Notes under the pieces: model-generated
Databases searched by the model: none
The model's input: the letters and a program-made list of their open reading frames with translations, nothing else
What the model was told of the DNA's origin: nothing
Part shown: in pieces, positions 58,931-64,000 of the stretch
How the letters are laid out: every line of letters starts with the position of its first letter
Position numbering within the stretch: position 1 is the stretch's first letter
Made by a program: the position numbers and the translations under genes
DNA from: Larus michahellis
Taxonomy: Eukaryota; Chordata; Aves; Charadriiformes; Laridae
Assembly: GCF_964199755.1 (NCBI RefSeq)
Contig: NC_133899.1
Location: 28,995,446-29,059,445 of the forward strand
Length of the DNA: 64,000 nucleotides
Direction of reading: 5' to 3'

Positions 58931-61559
58931 ACAGGGTGGAGACCCTTGTCCAGAAACACGGGCTGGCGTGTCTATAATGGAGGTAGATCTTGCAAGGCAG
59001 GAGGCACTTCTTCCACTGGACTTGGCTCTGGTAAAACCTAAGCAGGAGTATTGTCTAATTTTGGGCTTAGGGTTGGCTCTTCCATTGCCTTCCAATCTTG
59101 TGGGTCTATGTTAATAGCAGCTGTTTATTTCACAGGGATATTTCACTTATTATGGCTTGTAAAAAGATCCCATGAATTGAGAATAGTTAAATAATGAACA
59201 GAAATATGCTCCATATTGTACTGTAATCTAAGGGGTTAATCCTCCAGGTCCATCATCAAATGAGTACTCCTTGTTCAAGTGAGCATCATTCATGTGAAAA
59301 AGTCTTGCTTTTGTAACCTAACCTGTAAAGATTCAGATCTTTGAGAGGGAATTTGGAAGGAACAGGAGCGATTCCGAGCCATGTATATGTTAGCAATACT
59401 TGCTGCCACTATTAGGTGACAAACAAAGCAAGAGGAACTGGTCAAGTAGTCGCATTTGCTGGGACTGACATTTCCAAAGGAATGGGATGAAGCTCTCCTG
59501 TCTTGATACTCAGGTTAGCCCTGGCTTTGATTTGCACAAAAACCCCAGTAGCTATAAGAAGCTATTCCTAGAAGCTAAGGACAGAAGGGGTTTACTGAGA
59601 CTGCCCCAATGCCCCACATAGCAGGAGGTGCCAAATGTCCGCCTGGCACCTCTCTACCAGGCCAGTAAATTGTTGACGTTGCCCCGGACAAATCTGGGGA
59701 GGGCTGGCTGTCACAGCCCAATCTCTGTCCTGGGACCAGGCATCCTGCAGTGCTGCTGGCTGGTGCAAGGCGACCGTGCCCAGTATGTGCAGCATGTCCG
59801 GCGTTCTCGGGAGTGCTTCCAGGCAGGCTGGGCTCTTCTTGATAAAGCAATACCTGGAAATAGGCTGCTATCAGCAGCCTGCTTCCAGGTACTGTTGTTT
59901 TTGGGAGTCCTGGGTCCCACCTCCCTCATATCGTAGAGGTCTGCGGGGAAGATGGAGAAGATGGCAAATGAGAGCAGCCCCTAAACACCCCCCTGGGAAT
60001 TTGTCTGTGGGGTCCTGAGGAATCCCAAGCAAAAGAAGCCATGGGGAAGATGCCATGGGGCCTCAGCTGAACCACCCCAGTGCTCTCTGATCTGGAGGCT
60101 GGACCTGCTTGTAGTCCTTCACCCAACCCTCGTCCTAAATTTCTCTGACCTGGTGTTGGCTGCCTTCTTGCCAAATCTGTGGGAGACAAAGCCTTGCAGG
60201 AGACATAAGAAGCAGAAATGCCGCGAACAATCAGTTTTGTAGGTCTGGGAAGAACATTATAATATTTATAGTCAAGAGGAGGAGAAGGGCTATAGTAGCC
60301 TTCAGGAAGCTAATGTCATTCCCTACACAGGGGTGTTATGTGCGTAAATCCCTCCATATGCAGATGATATCACGCCCCTAGAGTTTGCAACTTGTACTGA
60401 TATTGCTGGAGCATGATCCTCCTCCAAGCAGGGCACTAACAGGACAGTTAACCCCTGCTGCTGTTCTGCCACAGGCTGTGAGCAACATAGTCTCACGCTA
60501 TTTAGCAGCAGGCCAGGAATCTGCACCCCCCTGGGGGTCTTGAGCCCCAGCCTGGTTCACTTGCTGAGTTTGGGGCCCGGGCTCTATTATATGTTGCCTG
60601 CGAGAGGGAGCAGAGGCTGCCTCTTCTGTAACTTCATAGTGAACCTCAAAACAGATATTTATTTTTTTTTGAGAGTCTTCATCTGGTCAGTGCTCACTTC
60701 CACCTGCAATGCACGCAACACAACAGATAATGGTTTTTTACACAGGTAAACTATATATTCGTCTATCTGTTGCAAATATGCTTCCAGAAATGCCTTCTGA
60801 TCCCCCTGCCTGCCCGTGTTCGGTTAGGCAGCAGTAAATAGCAAAATCCCCAGCATCTTCCTAGGATGTGGGTACAAATAGTTGTCATTTGTTCTTGATT
60901 TATTATTTTAAGAAGCCGCCGGCTTAGGACATGCAAGACCGTGCACAGCTCAGGCTCTGGACTAGCCCATCCTCACCTCCTGTGAGCATCTCTCTCCCTC
61001 GGCTCCTCGGAAGTGGTGGGAGATGAGTCAAACCTTTCTCAAATTGCCTTGATCTAGAAGTGGGTGCCTTTGGAGTTTGTCAGGACTCGCGCGTGCATCA
61101 CCCTGATGGGGTGATTCATGCAGGAGCGGTTTTTCTGGAGCGGGAGCATTTGCAGGCTCAGTGATCCTGATCCAGGGCCAGCCTATTTATTGACAGGGCT
61201 TTGCTGGAGGCTTATGTTGCTATCGGTCAGCATCAGAAAGGTGGCCGTAAACATAGTAAATAAATGAACGAAGCGAACTCAGCTTTGGCGTAAGCAGCAA
61301 GTCCTCCTGCTGCTGTCAGGGGGCATTGCATCCCAGCCGGATTGGGCTCCTGGGGAGGCGGCGTGAGCCAGTGGGCAAAGCAACAGGGGGAGTCAGAGAC
61401 CTGGCTTTGCAACCTGCCTCTGCCACCCACTGCCAGCACCGCCCCAGGCAAAGCACCTCTTCTCCCTGCTGCCCTCCCAGCCTGGAGAGCTTTTATTTCT
61501 GTATACTGTAAGCTCCTCAGGGGAGAGAGAGGCTGCATTTTAGAGCTGCAAGCGGTATA
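58931..61559. other. intergenic, no gene recognised
   Basis: No exon, RNA gene or clear transposon. The first 100 or so bases may still belong to the degraded CR1. Confidence 0.5.
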
Positions 61560-61569
61560 AGGGATGTGA

Positions 61570-62110
61570 CTAACAACACCAAAATAACTGGCTGTCAGTT
61601 TGCAGAGTAAAAAAGAAAATGGTGCGGTGTAATGTTCTGGAGCCCTTTTGGGTAACAGAGGATCTATTGCAAAGCACTTTGGCTGCAACAACAAAGCTTA
61701 TTGATTAGCCTGAAGTATTCCAAATTGGGTCTTTCTGCCCGAGAAGTAGCAGGATGAAGAATTAAAGTACTTACACAAGAGAATATTGTACGTGAGTTAT
61801 TGAGTAACCATCAGCTCTACTCCAGCGCTGCTCAGTGCCTCTGGACTGCATGCAACTTCTGAACATTTTATCTTTTTCCTTCGGCTTTCGTAGGCGTGTG
61901 CCAGCTTCTGCAGCATATAAACTAGGTGCTATTTTTATTGAATCTGGCTTTAATGTAGTAGATTTTTCACACGTGTGTTGGTTTTTATTGTTGGTCTCAT
62001 TCCTGAACTTTCTGGCACCTCTAAGTGTAAAGTCAGTTATGCACACATTGTTTGGCAGATGAATTCCTATTTCTGGGAATCATTTTCCTTCTAAAATGTA
62101 TTTTTATATT
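61570..62110. promoter_or_regulatory. candidate non-coding element
   Basis: AT-rich repeat-free block with CAACAACAAAGCTTATTG, TTGATTAGCC, GAATTAAAGTACTTAC and GGCTTTAATGTAGTAG. SOX-like and homeodomain-like words occur together. It lies about 19 kb upstream of the SIX1 start and could serve SIX1 or the expected neighbour SIX4. Inference only. Confidence 0.28.
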
Positions 62111-64000
62111 AAAAATGTGATCTGTATCCATAACCGAGATATACTGTCCTAAGACTCCAGGCCAAAGATTTCTGCAGCCAGAGATCACCACAACGGAGGA
62201 TGCAGCCCTGTAAGGAGACCTCTGCGTTCCAAGCCGTGAGCATTTATATTAAGATCTTGTTTTACTGACCCAACCTCTGCCTCCTGGAGCAGAAAAATTC
62301 CCTTCTGATCTGGCACCGGGGAAAATCCAACCAGAAACAGAGGATAAAAGGTGCTGTCTTCCAATGTTGCCTCCCTTCCCAGCTTGCCTCCCTGATAGAT
62401 CACAAGGAACTGCCCATCTTGAGCCTCCTGGTCAGCTTTATCCCAGCAACTGCCTTGGCAGCCCCCACTCCTCCTTCCAGCATCCCCAGGCCCTCTGTGA
62501 AAGGGGGAGCTCGGGGAGTCAGCTGCCCACCCTTCCAAAGGTGCTGTCCCCCTTTTCTCCATCTGCGCGCAAGCTGACAGGGAAGAAGTAACCGTGGCTG
62601 TGTGTGGTTTTCTCGCCCAGGGTGACCTGGAACACATCTGCAAAGCCCTCCAAAGTAGCAGGAATGTGCTCCGTTAGGACATGATTCATCCTGCATACCG
62701 CATGGGTGGCTGCTCAGGGAGAATTTTGACATTTGCATACGCTGAGACTTTCCACTTCTCGGTTGCCCTCGAACCCCTGGCACTTCGTCTGGTCGAGCGC
62801 GGGGAGACTGTGCAGCCAGAAACCCCCTCCCGGAGGGGATCTCCCTCAGCTGGAGCCAACCCAGCAATGGTGGTTCTCCCCCTGGCTGCATCATGGGGCA
62901 GAAATGAGAGGAAAAGGTGCTCACAGCCAGGCTGAAGGATGGCTTTAGACCCTCAGCCCCTGCTCCAAGCAAAGCTCAGAGGATCAATCCTCTGTCCAGG
63001 GATCAATCAGGAATTTGGTATCTGCAGGACAGGAAAATATTATCACAGTCCTACCGCTCAGGCAAAACGAAAACATGGCAACGGGAAGTGCTACGAGCAG
63101 GAGGACTGAGTCACGTATGCTGCTTCTGGAAAGGAAAAGGAGTTGGGGTATTTGTCTCTCTCTACCTTAGGGCTGTTCCCGGGTTTACTTCGGCAGCCGC
63201 AGAGCGCGAGGTGGCTCAGCCCCAGGCAGAGAAGGGAGAGATGTCCCCAGGGCTGGGAGGCAGCTCACTGTGCTTTGCCACCAGATCACCACCAGCAGCA
63301 TGGAGCGAGCGGGATGCGGCTGTGATACGTGGGAAAGATGGAAGGATGGTGAACAATGGTAAGGAAAGGTAATGACTTGGTGATTAAAAATGTAATAGGT
63401 ATACACAACTGGATCTGACTATTTAAAAAAATTAATCTCGTAGACCTCATCTTGCTTCCTATGGCCTAAATACAATATAAGGGGTGAAAAGGTGAAAGTT
63501 TCCTGCAGGCACATGCAGGCTGTTGTAATCTCTAAAGTATATATAGCTTCAGCGAGGGAAACTACGTCACCTGTACAGGTTGGTCTGCTTGAACTTACTG
63601 TAGTTCATTTTGGCATCAAAACCGTAACTAGGCAATTCTGGTACTTGGAGCACAGATCGACAGTAATATAGTAATGTGTTTAAACCCTTTAATATCAAGG
63701 GAACGTAAATTTCAGACTGCTCTCAAAAGTCTGCCAAAACCAGGTCTGATACCAAGTGCAACATTTTGAAGAAAAATTTCAACAAACAAAAATTTAGCAA
63801 ATAGGAATTTACCTACCCAAAAAGAAACCCTGACATAGAAAGCATCCCAATGCCATGGGAGCTGTCAGTAAATACTAACTAGTCCTAACTAGTAGGAGGA
63901 AAAGTATTTCAATAGTATCTATCTAATTATGGTATAAATTTGGTTTTGAGACACAGATTTAATAGCTATGTTCAATATGAAACAGAAGATTTATGGTTTT
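62111..64000. other. intergenic to window end, SIX4 not reached
   Basis: No supported gene. An octamer word ATTTGCAT lies at 62731-62738. The final 600 bases are AT-rich. SIX4, the expected next gene of the cluster, is not found here on either strand. Confidence 0.55.

Noticed and set aside
43500..64000. SIX4 expected next to SIX1
   Set aside because: No SIX domain or homeodomain sequence other than SIX1 appears on either strand here. SIX4 must lie beyond the right edge.

Overview
This window is vertebrate nuclear DNA, almost certainly from a bird. It carries part of the SIX6-SIX1-SIX4 homeobox cluster: complete SIX6 on the + strand at the left edge and complete SIX1 on the - strand at about 41-43 kb. 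Both proteins are recognisable over their full length. The avian call rests on a relatively intact CR1 LINE 3' end at about 15.2-15.5 kb, two much older CR1 fragments, the absence of recognisable mammalian SINEs, and very GC-rich promoters. The species cannot be fixed from the sequence alone.

Layout. 1-2.8 kb: the SIX6 CpG-rich promoter, two coding exons, a 1.2 kb intron and an AT-rich 3' UTR. 2.8-40 kb: the SIX6-SIX1 interval, with no gene I can support. It contains AT-rich, homeodomain-core-rich blocks that look like conserved non-coding elements, one CR1, simple repeats, and a large GC-rich block at 38.4-40 kb. 40-43.1 kb: SIX1, with its 3' UTR, exon 2, a 0.94 kb intron, exon 1, a GC-rich 5' UTR and a promoter with CCAAT and TATA-like elements. 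43.1-64 kb: the region upstream of SIX1, where SIX4 is expected further right but is not present. It contains candidate enhancers, two perfect MEF3/SIX sites, C- and CAC-rich low-complexity DNA, a G-quadruplex-prone pentanucleotide array, and two old CR1 fragments.

Biology. SIX6 and SIX1 encode paralogous transcription factors, each with a protein-protein SIX domain followed by a divergent homeodomain. SIX6 acts in eye field, retina and pituitary-hypothalamus development. SIX1 acts with EYA and DACH partners in placodes, somites and muscle, kidney and ear. The large gene-free flanks fit a developmental regulatory landscape.

I found no undescribed multi-gene system. The most unusual structural observation is a perfect 23-bp GC-rich inverted repeat with a 14-nt loop inside the SIX1 intron. 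A perfect 11-bp inverted homeodomain-type palindrome at 56.25 kb comes next. All enhancer calls were made by eye without alignment and are labelled low confidence.
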